A stretch of 19,035 nt of DNA, taken from the NCBI GenBank assembly GCA_021300055.1, contig JAJTHU010000215.1, positions 1 to 19,035 on the forward strand. The letters run 5' to 3'. This DNA comes from Nitrosomonadaceae bacterium (lineage in GTDB: Bacteria > Pseudomonadota > Gammaproteobacteria > Burkholderiales > Usitatibacteraceae). Position numbers and translations under genes: made by a program. The notes beneath the pieces are model-generated. The model had not been told where the DNA came from, made no database searches, and saw only the letters and a program-made list of their open reading frames with translations. How positions within the stretch are numbered: the first letter of the stretch is position 1; every line of letters starts with the position of its first letter. Positions 1 to 7,064 of the stretch are shown in pieces.

Positions 1-99
1 AAGCTTTTTGTAGGCGACGAAAGCCACCAGAATTAGCAAGACGAGCGCAGTGATGCTGGCGATCACCCATTTCTTCTTCAATGTCGGCAGCAATTGCAT
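1..99 (-). CDS. N-terminal fragment of a membrane-anchored protein (partial)
   Basis: Only the first 33 codons are in the window; the gene runs off the left edge. The ATG sits in a TAATG overlap with the xthA stop, so the two are probably translationally coupled. The visible N-terminus has a basic patch (LKKKW, about residues 7-11), then roughly 18 hydrophobic residues, then AYKKL. This is the shape of an uncleaved signal anchor or first transmembrane helix with the rest probably outside the cytoplasm. No AxA cleavage motif or lipobox is visible. Too little is present to name a family; function unknown. Confidence 0.6.
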   Translation of the reverse strand, partial: MQLLPTLKKKWVIASITALVLLILVAFVAYKKL

Positions 100-866
100 T
101 ACGACCGAACCTCAGTGATGATCGGCGTATGATCCGAAGGCCGCTCCAACTTTCTCGGCTCAACGTCGATCACCGAAGACGTCACCCGCTCGGCCAGAGT
201 CTTCGTCACCAAAATGTGATCGATGCGCAAACCCAAATTGCGCTTGAAGCCGTTCATGCGGTAATCCCACCAGGTAAAGCTCTTTTCGGGCTGCTCAAAC
301 ATTCGAAAGCTATCGGTGAGCCCCAGCGCAACGAGTGCCTGAAAGTGTTCGCGCTCCGGGGGACTCACCAACACTTGCCCTTCCCACGCCTTGGGGTCAT
401 GCACGTCGCGATCTTCGGGGGCGATGTTGTAGTCGCCGAGCAGGGCCACGTCACCGTACTCTGCAATCGTGCGCTGCATGTAGCTGCGTAGACCCGTGAG
501 CCATTGCATCTTGTATTGGTATTTCTCACTATCGAGCGATTGGCCGTTGACCACGTATGCGCACACGACGCGAACACCGTCGATGGTCGCGGCGATAAGG
601 CGCTTTTGCTCGTCGGCGAAATCAGCCATGTCCTTCACCACATCCTCTGGCCGCGCTTTGGAGAGGATGGCCACACCGTTGTAAGTTTTCTGTCCGTTGA
701 ATATGGCGTTGTAGCCGATCTCATCGAACGCAGCCGTGGGGAACTTAGCGTCCTCGAGCTTCAGCTCCTGCAAACAAAGCGCATCGACAGGATTGGCTTT
801 CAACCATTCGATGACGTGGCCCAAGCGAACATTCAATGAGTTGACGTTCCAAGTAGCGATCTTCAA
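99..866 (-). CDS. xthA: Exodeoxyribonuclease III (AP endonuclease, EEP family)
   Basis: This 255-aa protein is close to the usual length of Xth enzymes. The family cleaves DNA 5' of abasic sites and removes 3' blocking groups during cytoplasmic base-excision repair, using one divalent metal. Landmarks are visible in order: ATWNVNSLN near the N-terminus (metal-site Asn), CLQELK with the catalytic Glu at about residue 34, LLGDYNIAPEDRDVHDP (Asp/Asn pair), RIDHILV, and the C-terminal PSDHTPI catalytic Asp-His. The start is TTG at 864-866: MKIATWN matches the family N-terminus, and a GGAGA Shine-Dalgarno lies 6 nt upstream. No ATG in that frame gives a better start. It is separated from prlC by 164 nt and overlaps the downstream partial gene by 1 nt. 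Confidence 0.96.
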   Translation of the reverse strand: MKIATWNVNSLNVRLGHVIEWLKANPVDALCLQELKLEDAKFPTAAFDEIGYNAIFNGQKTYNGVAILSKARPEDVVKDMADFADEQKRLIAATIDGVRVVCAYVVNGQSLDSEKYQYKMQWLTGLRSYMQRTIAEYGDVALLGDYNIAPEDRDVHDPKAWEGQVLVSPPEREHFQALVALGLTDSFRMFEQPEKSFTWWDYRMNGFKRNLGLRIDHILVTKTLAERVTSSVIDVEPRKLERPSDHTPIITEVRS

Positions 867-872
867 CAGCTG

Positions 873-877
873 TCTCC
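873..877 (-). promoter_or_regulatory. Shine-Dalgarno deciding the TTG start of xthA
   Basis: On the minus strand GGAGA is followed by six bases (CAGCTG) and then TTG. This spacing supports TTG rather than an internal ATG as the start of xthA. Confidence 0.6.
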
Positions 878-1030
878 AATCTCAGTTCGTCGCTTCTACA
901 AACGCAGGCGGGAAGCAATCGTTCGAAATCGATGCTAGCAGCGCGAGGCGGCGTTGAGACGAGCGGCTGTGTGCTTGAGCGCACATAGAGCGAGCCAAGC
1001 GCCGTATCGCGTTGCGCAGCCGATTTCGTC

Positions 1031-3097
1031 CTAGGCCGCCATTTTCATGCCATTGTGGCGGAGTAGATGATCAATCTCTGGCTTTCGCCCGCGGAACGCC
1101 ACAAACGACTCCATCGCTGGGCGACTACCACCGCGCGCCAACACTTCGCGTCGGAAACGCGCGCCCGTTTCGCGATTAAGTACACCGCTTTCTTCGAACG
1201 CAGCATAGGCGTCCGCTGACAGCACCTCCGCCCATTTGTAGCTGTAGTAACCCGCAGCGTATCCACCGCCAAAGATATGCCCAAACGAATGCGGCATACG
1301 ATTGAAGTGTGGATACTCAACTACGGCCACTTGCTCGCGCACACGACGCGCCAACGCCATGATGTCGTCAGCGCCCGCGTCGAAGTCTGTGTGTGCATGC
1401 ATATCGAGCAGCGCGAACTCGAGCTGCCGCACGAAGCCCATGCCGGCTTGGAAGTTTTTGGCGGCGATCATTTTGTCGAACAACGCGCGCGGCAGCGGCT
1501 CGCCCGTGTCGACATGTGCTGTCATCTTCTGCAGCACATCCCACTCCCAACAGAAGTTCTCCATGAACTGCGAGGGCAACTCCACGGCGTCCCACTCGAC
1601 GCCATTGATGCCCGACACGCCAAGCTCGTCGACTTCGGTGAGCAACTGGTGCAAACCGTGACCAAACTCGTGGAACAGCGTGATGACATCGTCGTGCGTG
1701 AACAGTGCAGGTTTGTTTCCCACGGGAGCAGGGAAGTTGCACGTCATGTAAGCCACGGGATGCTGCACGCGCGCGCCTATACGGCGGCGATTGATGGCGT
1801 CATCCATCCACGCGCCACCACGTTTGTTCTGTCGCGCATACAAATCGAAGTAGAACTGTCCGATGCGCTTGCCGTCTGCGTCGACCACATCGTAGAAGCG
1901 CACGTCGGAATGCCACGTCTCTGCTTGCGTCGGCACAAATCGCACGCCGTAGATGGATTCGACCACGTACATCAAACCTGCGATGACGCGCTCCTCAGAG
2001 AAGTATTGCTTCACCTCGTTCTCTGAAAACGCATAGCGATGCTGGCGCAATTTTTCAGAGATGTAGCCGACATCCCAAGTATTTACTTCAGCCATGTTGA
2101 GTTCTTGCCGCGCAAACGCGACGAGCTCCTGCCAATCCTGCTCAGCGAATAGCTTTGATTTAGAGACCAGATCGTTCAGAAACGCCACAACCTCATCGGG
2201 TGATTCGGCCATTTTTGCGGCGAGCGAAACCTCGGCGTAGTTTTTGAAGCCGAGCAACGCAGCCAATTCAGCACGCAGCTGCAGAATGCGTGCGATCAAA
2301 CCGCTGTTGTCCCAATCTTTGTTCGCACCGAGTTCTGACGCACGAGTGACATAGGCGCGGTACATCAACTCACGCAGCGGGTGATAGGCCGCGTATTGCA
2401 TCACAGGCAAATACGACGGCGCATGCAGGGTGAATTTCCAGCCTTCCACGCCCTCTTGCTGTGCCGCCTCTCGCGCCGCGTCGATGGCATCTTGCGGCAA
2501 GCCCGCGAGTTGGGCGGCGTCCCGCACGATGTGCGAGAACGCGTTGGTCGCATCGAGCACGTTATCGTTGAAACGCGACATGAGCGTCGACAGTTCTTCC
2601 GAAACCACCTGGAATCGCGCTTTCTTGTCCGCAGGCAGTTCGGCACCGCCTAAACGAAAGTCGCGAATCTCGTTGTCGAGCGTCTTGCGCTGGGCATCCG
2701 ACAGACCGCCAAACCCGCCATTTGGCGGGGTGTTTGAGGCATTTTTGCCTGAAAGTGCCCGTATTTCCTTGTACCTTGCAAACAGTGCCTCGTTTTGCGA
2801 TAGCGCCGTCCACCACTGCGTCACGGCAGGAAGCATGCCGTTGTACGCCTCACGCAGCGCCGGTGAATTCACCACTGCGTTGAGGTGGCCGACGACGCCC
2901 CAAGCGCGCGAAAGTTTTTCGTTTGCATCGTCAATCGGTGTGACCGTGTTGTCCCACGTCGGTGGTTCAGCATTGGCCAATACGCGATCCACCGTGGTCG
3001 TGGCCTCAGACATCAACTGTTCGATCGCAGGCTTGACGTGGTCGGGAGAGAAAGAATGGAAGCGCGGAAGGGTAGAAAAGTCGAGTAGTGGATTCAT
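1031..3097 (-). CDS. prlC: Oligopeptidase A, M3 family zinc metallopeptidase
   Basis: This is a cytoplasmic thimet-type oligopeptidase that degrades short peptides, including cleaved signal peptides. From the chosen start it is 688 aa, near the roughly 680 aa usual for PrlC/OpdA. The zinc site is clear: HEFGH at residues 476-480 gives two His ligands and the catalytic Glu, and the third ligand is Glu506 in WDAVELPSQFMENF. The C-terminal FGHIFGGGYAAGYYSYKWAEVL is also characteristic. I start at the ATG at 3095-3097 because MNPLLDFSTLPRF aligns with family N-termini; upstream ATG (3127) and a start at 3139 add 10 or 14 unlikely residues, and the latter begins inside a hairpin. Residues 118-131 (KNASNTPPNGGFGG) look like a short insert coded by a palindromic repeat. 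It lies 94 nt downstream of pyrC' on the same strand. Confidence 0.95.
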   Translation of the reverse strand: MNPLLDFSTLPRFHSFSPDHVKPAIEQLMSEATTTVDRVLANAEPPTWDNTVTPIDDANEKLSRAWGVVGHLNAVVNSPALREAYNGMLPAVTQWWTALSQNEALFARYKEIRALSGKNASNTPPNGGFGGLSDAQRKTLDNEIRDFRLGGAELPADKKARFQVVSEELSTLMSRFNDNVLDATNAFSHIVRDAAQLAGLPQDAIDAAREAAQQEGVEGWKFTLHAPSYLPVMQYAAYHPLRELMYRAYVTRASELGANKDWDNSGLIARILQLRAELAALLGFKNYAEVSLAAKMAESPDEVVAFLNDLVSKSKLFAEQDWQELVAFARQELNMAEVNTWDVGYISEKLRQHRYAFSENEVKQYFSEERVIAGLMYVVESIYGVRFVPTQAETWHSDVRFYDVVDADGKRIGQFYFDLYARQNKRGGAWMDDAINRRRIGARVQHPVAYMTCNFPAPVGNKPALFTHDDVITLFHEFGHGLHQLLTEVDELGVSGINGVEWDAVELPSQFMENFCWEWDVLQKMTAHVDTGEPLPRALFDKMIAAKNFQAGMGFVRQLEFALLDMHAHTDFDAGADDIMALARRVREQVAVVEYPHFNRMPHSFGHIFGGGYAAGYYSYKWAEVLSADAYAAFEESGVLNRETGARFRREVLARGGSRPAMESFVAFRGRKPEIDHLLRHNGMKMAA
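2714..2750. repeat. Pair of small palindromes inside prlC (possible inserted repeat)
   Basis: Two adjacent perfect inverted repeats lie within the prlC reading frame: CCCGCCA/TGGCGGG with a 2-nt loop (2714-2729) and AGGCA/TGCCT with a TTTT loop (2737-2750). They encode KNASNTPPNGGFGG in a linker where I would expect a shorter loop. A 15-nt piece of the second palindrome region (CAAAAATGCCTCAAA on the coding strand) recurs in phrB around 7615, again read as KNAS. This could be a dispersed palindromic element tolerated in frame; two copies in one window are not proof. Confidence 0.4.
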
Positions 3098-3132
3098 GAC
3101 ATGCAACTCATTGGGTTCATTGATCATGCGCC

Positions 3133-3159
3133 CGACCACGCGAGATGGTCGCGTGGTCG
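3133..3159. other. Perfect 11-bp hairpin between pyrC' and prlC
   Basis: CGACCACGCGA (3133-3143) and TCGCGTGGTCG (3149-3159) are perfect inverted repeats around a 5-nt loop. It lies 32 nt past the pyrC' stop and 36 nt before the chosen prlC start. There is no T-run on either side, so it is not a classical intrinsic terminator. It could be an mRNA 3'-end stabiliser, a Rho-associated stop or a protein-binding site. Confidence 0.5.
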
Positions 3160-3190
3160 TGCGCTGAGGTTGTGGCGTGCTGGAGTGTTA

Positions 3191-4489
3191 CTACGCTGAG
3201 TAGACGATTCGTCCCGCGCAAATCGTGTGTGCCACTTTGCCCTGCAACTCGCGACCGAGCCAAGGCGTGTTCTTGCCCTGCGACACCAGCGTCTCACGCG
3301 TCACCGCCCAGTACGCGCGCGGATCGAATATGCACAAATCAGCGAGCGCACCCGCGGTGATTGGACCCTGCGTCTTGCCCAGAATGCGCGCCGGCTTCAA
3401 TGAAATGCGCGCGATGGCCTCCGCCAACGGCACATGTTGTTGCTCTGCCCATTTCAAGGTCAGCGGCAGCAGCATTTCGAGTGCAGACGCGCCCGGTGTT
3501 GCTTCGCCGAACGGGACGTTCTTTTCATCATCATCCGTCGGCGTGTGGTCCGAACAAATGGCGTCGATGGTGCCATCGATCACCGCGGCGCTCAGTGCGT
3601 CGCGATCGGCAGGGCTACGCAACGGTGGTGCAAATCGGTATTGGGAATCGAAGTAACCGATGTCGCGATCGGTAAGCAACAGATGATGAATGCCGACGTC
3701 GCAAGTAAGCGGCAGGCCCTCTGCCTTTGCGCGCCGCACCAGCTCCACACCTTTTGCTGACGACAAGCGCGCCAGATGCACGCGTACGCCAGTCTCGCGC
3801 ATCAGTGTGGTGATGGTGGCAATCGCAACGGTTTCTGCGGTGACCGGAATCCCTGCAAGCCCCAAGCGCGAGGCCACTTCGCCGTCATGCGCAATGCCGC
3901 CACGTGCGAGGTGTGCATCCTCGGGGCGTAGCCAAATCGTAAATCCGTACGTGGCTGCGTACTGCATCGCGCGATACAACACCGTGGTATCCACGATCGG
4001 GCGATCAGCTTGAAAGAAACCCAAGCAGCCCGCCTCGGTGAGTTCGAGCATCTCAGCGAGCTTTTCACCTTTGAGTCCGGCCGTAAGCGCGCCAAGCGGA
4101 TAGATACGCGCTTGGTTCAGCGTCCATCCACGTCGCTTCAGCATTTCAACGAGGCCCGGCTCATCGAGCACAGGCTCTGTGTCTGGCGGCACAACGAGCG
4201 AAGTCACGCCGCCCGCAGAAGCCGCCATCAACTCCGATTCGAGTGTGGCTTTGTGTTCGTACCCCGGCTCACGCAGTCGCGCAGAAAGGTCAACCAAACC
4301 TGCAGTCACGATCTTGCCGGCTGCATCAAGCACCTTGTCCGGCTTCCAACCTGCCGGTGCCTGGCCCACTGCGGTAATGCGGTCATCGGTCATAAACACG
4401 CTGGCCACTTGATCGGTGCCAGAGGCAGGATCGAGTACACGCCCGCTGCGAATTTCTAGTTGCGTACTGGTTGTGGTGTCGATGCTCAT
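3191..4489 (-). CDS. pyrC': Dihydroorotase-like subunit lacking the metal site (PyrC'/PyrX)
   Basis: This 432-aa protein belongs to the amidohydrolase superfamily, long-type dihydroorotase. True enzymes carry D-x-H-x-H-L-R-x-P-G; here the motif is DLSARLREPG (residues 67-76), so both metal-binding His are replaced (Ser69, Arg71). The usual MPNT segment is PPDT and the carbamylated-lysine region reads LGFFQAD. The late ICSDHTPTD motif is kept. Such inactive paralogues are known in Pseudomonas and relatives, where they assemble with aspartate transcarbamoylase and are needed for its activity or stability; a separate PyrC makes dihydroorotate. The ATG overlaps the pyrB stop by 4 nt (ATGA), which supports coupled synthesis and a structural role. 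Active dihydroorotase is unlikely from these residues, although I have not modelled the site. Confidence 0.92.
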   Translation of the reverse strand: MSIDTTTSTQLEIRSGRVLDPASGTDQVASVFMTDDRITAVGQAPAGWKPDKVLDAAGKIVTAGLVDLSARLREPGYEHKATLESELMAASAGGVTSLVVPPDTEPVLDEPGLVEMLKRRGWTLNQARIYPLGALTAGLKGEKLAEMLELTEAGCLGFFQADRPIVDTTVLYRAMQYAATYGFTIWLRPEDAHLARGGIAHDGEVASRLGLAGIPVTAETVAIATITTLMRETGVRVHLARLSSAKGVELVRRAKAEGLPLTCDVGIHHLLLTDRDIGYFDSQYRFAPPLRSPADRDALSAAVIDGTIDAICSDHTPTDDDEKNVPFGEATPGASALEMLLPLTLKWAEQQHVPLAEAIARISLKPARILGKTQGPITAGALADLCIFDPRAYWAVTRETLVSQGKNTPWLGRELQGKVAHTICAGRIVYSA

Positions 4490-5457
4490 GCTGCACCTCC
4501 GCCCGCCACAATCGACATCACCGCCATTCGTACCGCAATGCCAAACGTCACCTGCGGCAAGATCACCGCTTGTGCACCGTCCGCGATGCGCGATTCGATT
4601 TCAACGCCGCGATTCATCGGCCCTGGGTGCATCACAATCGCGTCGGGCTTGGCGCGCGCCAGCTTCTCGGCGGTCAGACCAAAACTCTTGTAGAACTCTT
4701 GCGCGCTCGGCAGCAGCGGGCCTTCCATGCGTTCATTCTGTAAACGCAGCATCATCACCACGTCGCAGCCTTCAATGCCACGCTTCATGTCGTGGTGGAC
4801 CGACACGCCCATGCGTTCGCATTCGGTGGGAATCAACGTCTTCGGCCCCACCACCCGCACATCCGGGCAACCGAGTGTCGTCAGCGCGTGAATGCCTGAG
4901 CGCGCAACGCGTGAGTGCAAGATGTCGCCAACAATCGCCACGCTTAGGTTGTGGAACGACTTTTTGTAATGGCGAATGGTGTACATATCCAGCAAGCCCT
5001 GCGTCGGGTGTGCGTGGCGTCCGTCACCCGCATTCACGACTGCCACGCCCGGACGAACCAAGTTTGTATGTTTAGCAATGAGATGGGGTGCGCCGGATTG
5101 CGCGTGCCGCACCACAAACATGTCCGCGTCCATCGCGATCAGATTGTCGATCGTGTCGATGAGGGACTCGCCTTTCGCCGTCGACGAGGCACCGATATTC
5201 AGATTGATGACGTCGGCAGACAGGCGCTTCGCCGCGATCTCAAACGTGGTGCGCGTGCGCGTCGAGTTTTCAAAGAATAAGTTGAACACCGACTTACCGC
5301 GCAGCAGTGGCACCTTCTTTACCTCGCGGTCACCAACCGACACAAACTGTGCGGCGGTATCGAGGATGTTTTCGATGATGGCTTTTGGCAAACCATCGAT
5401 GGTCAGCAGGTGCCGGAGTTTCTTATCGGCTGTCAGTTGAGGATTGGTCGTGAGCAT
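4486..5457 (-). CDS. pyrB: Aspartate carbamoyltransferase catalytic subunit
   Basis: This 323-aa protein joins carbamoyl phosphate and L-aspartate, the committed step of pyrimidine synthesis. The carbamoyl-phosphate signature FENSTRTRTTFE (residues 62-73, STRTR at 65-69) is intact, as are the SSTAKGES loop (91-98) that reaches across subunits, VRHAQSGAPH, GDGRHAHPTQ (144-153) and the late MHPGPMNRG. Its start shares TAATG with the pyrR stop and its end shares ATGA with pyrC'. No regulatory subunit PyrI is nearby, which fits the betaproteobacterial/pseudomonad type in which PyrB pairs with the inactive dihydroorotase encoded next. No strong Shine-Dalgarno precedes it, so translation probably depends on coupling to pyrR. 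Confidence 0.97.
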   Translation of the reverse strand: MLTTNPQLTADKKLRHLLTIDGLPKAIIENILDTAAQFVSVGDREVKKVPLLRGKSVFNLFFENSTRTRTTFEIAAKRLSADVINLNIGASSTAKGESLIDTIDNLIAMDADMFVVRHAQSGAPHLIAKHTNLVRPGVAVVNAGDGRHAHPTQGLLDMYTIRHYKKSFHNLSVAIVGDILHSRVARSGIHALTTLGCPDVRVVGPKTLIPTECERMGVSVHHDMKRGIEGCDVVMMLRLQNERMEGPLLPSAQEFYKSFGLTAEKLARAKPDAIVMHPGPMNRGVEIESRIADGAQAVILPQVTFGIAVRMAVMSIVAGGGAA

Positions 5458-5939
5458 TAGCGTGGCAGGATCTCGAAGCGTAGGTGCCCATCTGCGCGCG
5501 TCAGATCAAGGGCTTGGTTAGGGTCGAGCGGGAGCGTCATCGCGACGAACTGCGCTTCGATAGGTAATTCTCGGCCAGCGCGATCGATCAGCACCGCGAG
5601 ACGCACGCGCTTTGGACGACCAAAATCGAACAGCTCGTTGAGTGCTGCGCGCACGGTGCGCCCTGACTCGAGCACATCATCCACGAGCAGCACGTCGCTG
5701 CCATCGACACTGAAATCGAGCGCGGTGCTCTGCTTTTGCGGGTGCAGTCCCCGGTGCGCAAAATCGTCGCGGTGCAGCGTGACAGCAATGCTGCCACCCA
5801 GCGCTCGGCCCAGCCTGGTTGCAAGGCGTTCAGCGATCCACGCGCCACCGGAATGAATGCCGACGACGACTGTCCCCTCATCGGTGGCGCCGATCTTCTC
5901 GGCCAAAACGTCGATGAGCTGTTCGGCATCAAGCTGCAT
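5457..5939 (-). CDS. pyrR: PyrR-type phosphoribosyltransferase
   Basis: This 160-aa type I phosphoribosyltransferase has the PRPP loop VLLVDDVLESGRT at residues 83-95. An upstream GIHSGGAWIAERLA and a basic/aromatic hood (TLHRDDFAHRGL) fit PyrR rather than hypoxanthine or orotate enzymes. PyrR proteins are bifunctional in Gram-positives (pyr attenuation and uracil phosphoribosyltransferase). In proteobacteria the RNA-binding role is doubtful, so salvage or an undefined regulatory role is as far as I would go. I choose the ATG at 5937-5939 because the first residues MQLDAEQLIDVLAEKI match the family. The longer frame to 6041 adds 34 residues that only read the end of ruvX. The start overlaps ruvX by 11 nt and the stop overlaps pyrB by 1 nt. 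Confidence 0.93.
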   Translation of the reverse strand: MQLDAEQLIDVLAEKIGATDEGTVVVGIHSGGAWIAERLATRLGRALGGSIAVTLHRDDFAHRGLHPQKQSTALDFSVDGSDVLLVDDVLESGRTVRAALNELFDFGRPKRVRLAVLIDRAGRELPIEAQFVAMTLPLDPNQALDLTRADGHLRFEILPR

Positions 5940-6411
5940 GTGCGGCTCCGGGTTGACGAATGCTATCGAGCCACGATTGCAAAATGATTGCAGCGGCTTC
6001 CGCGTCAAGGTGTGGCTTCTGCGCGCGCCCCACCACACCACGCTCGGCCAGTTGCGCCGACGCCTCGCTCGAACTCAAGGTCTCGTCAACATAGGCGACG
6101 GGGCGCTTGAAGTGTTCGGTCAATCGATTGCCGAAGCGCTTCGCAAGGTGCGCGATTTCGTGCGGACGTCCATCCGCGTGTGCGGGCTGGCCAACAACGA
6201 AAACATGCGGCTGCCATTGCGCGACCAACTCGCCAACCGCCTTGAGTCGATCCGCGTTCGAGGTGGCGTGAATGATGGTGAGCGGCGTGGCAACGCCAAT
6301 GGTGGTGTTGCCGGTCGCGACGCCTATACGTCGTTCGCCAAAATCAAATCCAATAACGGTCGCATGCGCGGGGAGTGAGCCAGGTAGCGAAAGCGCTGGC
6401 GCCGCGCTCAT
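5929..6411 (-). CDS. ruvX: RuvX/YqgF family RNase H-fold nuclease
   Basis: The 160-aa protein has the RNase H-like fold of YqgF (RuvX), proposed as a Holliday-junction resolvase and also linked to 16S rRNA 5'-end processing. The first catalytic strand VIGFDFGERRIGVATGN (about residues 19-35) carries the key Asp. VDETLSSSEA matches the family's D-E-x-(L/F)-T/S-S motif, and LDAEAAAIILQSWLD near the C-terminus has the last acidic residue. The N-terminal 15 or so residues are Ala/Pro/Ser-rich and are not part of the fold. It overlaps yqgE by ATGA and pyrR by 11 nt. The yqgE-yqgF-pyrR order is widespread in proteobacteria. Confidence 0.94.
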   Translation of the reverse strand: MSAAPALSLPGSLPAHATVIGFDFGERRIGVATGNTTIGVATPLTIIHATSNADRLKAVGELVAQWQPHVFVVGQPAHADGRPHEIAHLAKRFGNRLTEHFKRPVAYVDETLSSSEASAQLAERGVVGRAQKPHLDAEAAAIILQSWLDSIRQPGAAHAA

Positions 6412-6968
6412 GCGTGACCCACCGCATCAGATAGCATTGCCGGGTGCACGCCGAGTTTTTGCATCGCCGCCGCGACCTTTTCCTCATCGGGCAGATCGAA
6501 GAGCAAATGCAGGTCCGCTTCCACGGTGAGCCAACCGTTGCGTTTGATTTCTTCTTCAAGCTGGCCCGGCGACCATCCGGCATAGCCCAAGGTCACGATG
6601 ACACGGTCGGGGCCTTCGCCACGCGCCATGGCCTCAAGGATGTCGCGCGAAGTGGTCATACCGACATTCGCATCAACCTTAAGCGTTGAGTTCCAATCAC
6701 CCAGCGGCTGGTGCAACACAAATCCGCACTCGACCTTCACCGGGCCACCAAAGCGCACCGCATCCTGTGCAAACGCGGCATTGTCGAGGCTGATGTTGAC
6801 CTGCTCAAACAAATGACCGAGCGTAATGTCGATCGGCTTATTGATCACCAGACCAATAGCGCCGTTCTCGGAATGCTCACAAATGTAGGTGAGGGTATTC
6901 GAGAAATACGGATCAGCCATGTTGGGCATGGCGATCAGAAAGTGGTTTGTGAGATTGATGGTTTCCAT
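6408..6968 (-). CDS. yqgE: YqgE/AlgH family protein
   Basis: This 186-aa member of the YqgE/AlgH family (DUF179) shows the family opening LTNHFLIAMPNMADPYFSNTLTYICEHSENGAIGLVINKP and, later, GGPVKVECGFVLHQP and LGYAGWSPGQLEEEI. The biochemical role is not established; AlgH was named for an effect on alginate in Pseudomonas. The start is ATG at 6966-6968; a TTG just upstream would add one residue. It is the first gene of the minus-strand block and diverges from phrB across a 96-nt gap that must hold both promoters; I could not single out boxes there. Confidence 0.95.
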   Translation of the reverse strand: METINLTNHFLIAMPNMADPYFSNTLTYICEHSENGAIGLVINKPIDITLGHLFEQVNISLDNAAFAQDAVRFGGPVKVECGFVLHQPLGDWNSTLKVDANVGMTTSRDILEAMARGEGPDRVIVTLGYAGWSPGQLEEEIKRNGWLTVEADLHLLFDLPDEEKVAAAMQKLGVHPAMLSDAVGHA

Positions 6969-7064
6969 CAAAATGCCATTTTACGCGCTTCCCCTCTGCG
7001 AAGCCACCGTTACGAAGCCACTTTTCCCACAGCCGTTCCTCTTTTCCAACCGACGCCACTACGC

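Noticed and set aside
1277..2026. 249-codon plus-strand open frame
   Set aside because: It lies wholly antisense to the conserved catalytic half of prlC; its His/Arg/Val-rich translation has no domain features.
3098..3139. Upstream starts of prlC
   Set aside because: They add residues without family match, and the start at 3139 would begin inside the hairpin; no convincing ribosome-binding site.
4416..5075. 219-codon plus-strand frame across pyrC'/pyrB
   Set aside because: Antisense to two clear genes; Arg/Ser/Pro-rich shadow translation.
5940..6041. Longer PyrR start
   Set aside because: These codons overlap the end of ruvX and do not resemble PyrR; the ATG at 5937-5939 gives the family N-terminus.
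6711..7064. N-terminal extension of photolyase
   Set aside because: The extension is antisense to yqgE, and the photolyase fold starts at LFWFRRDLR just after the ATG at 7065.
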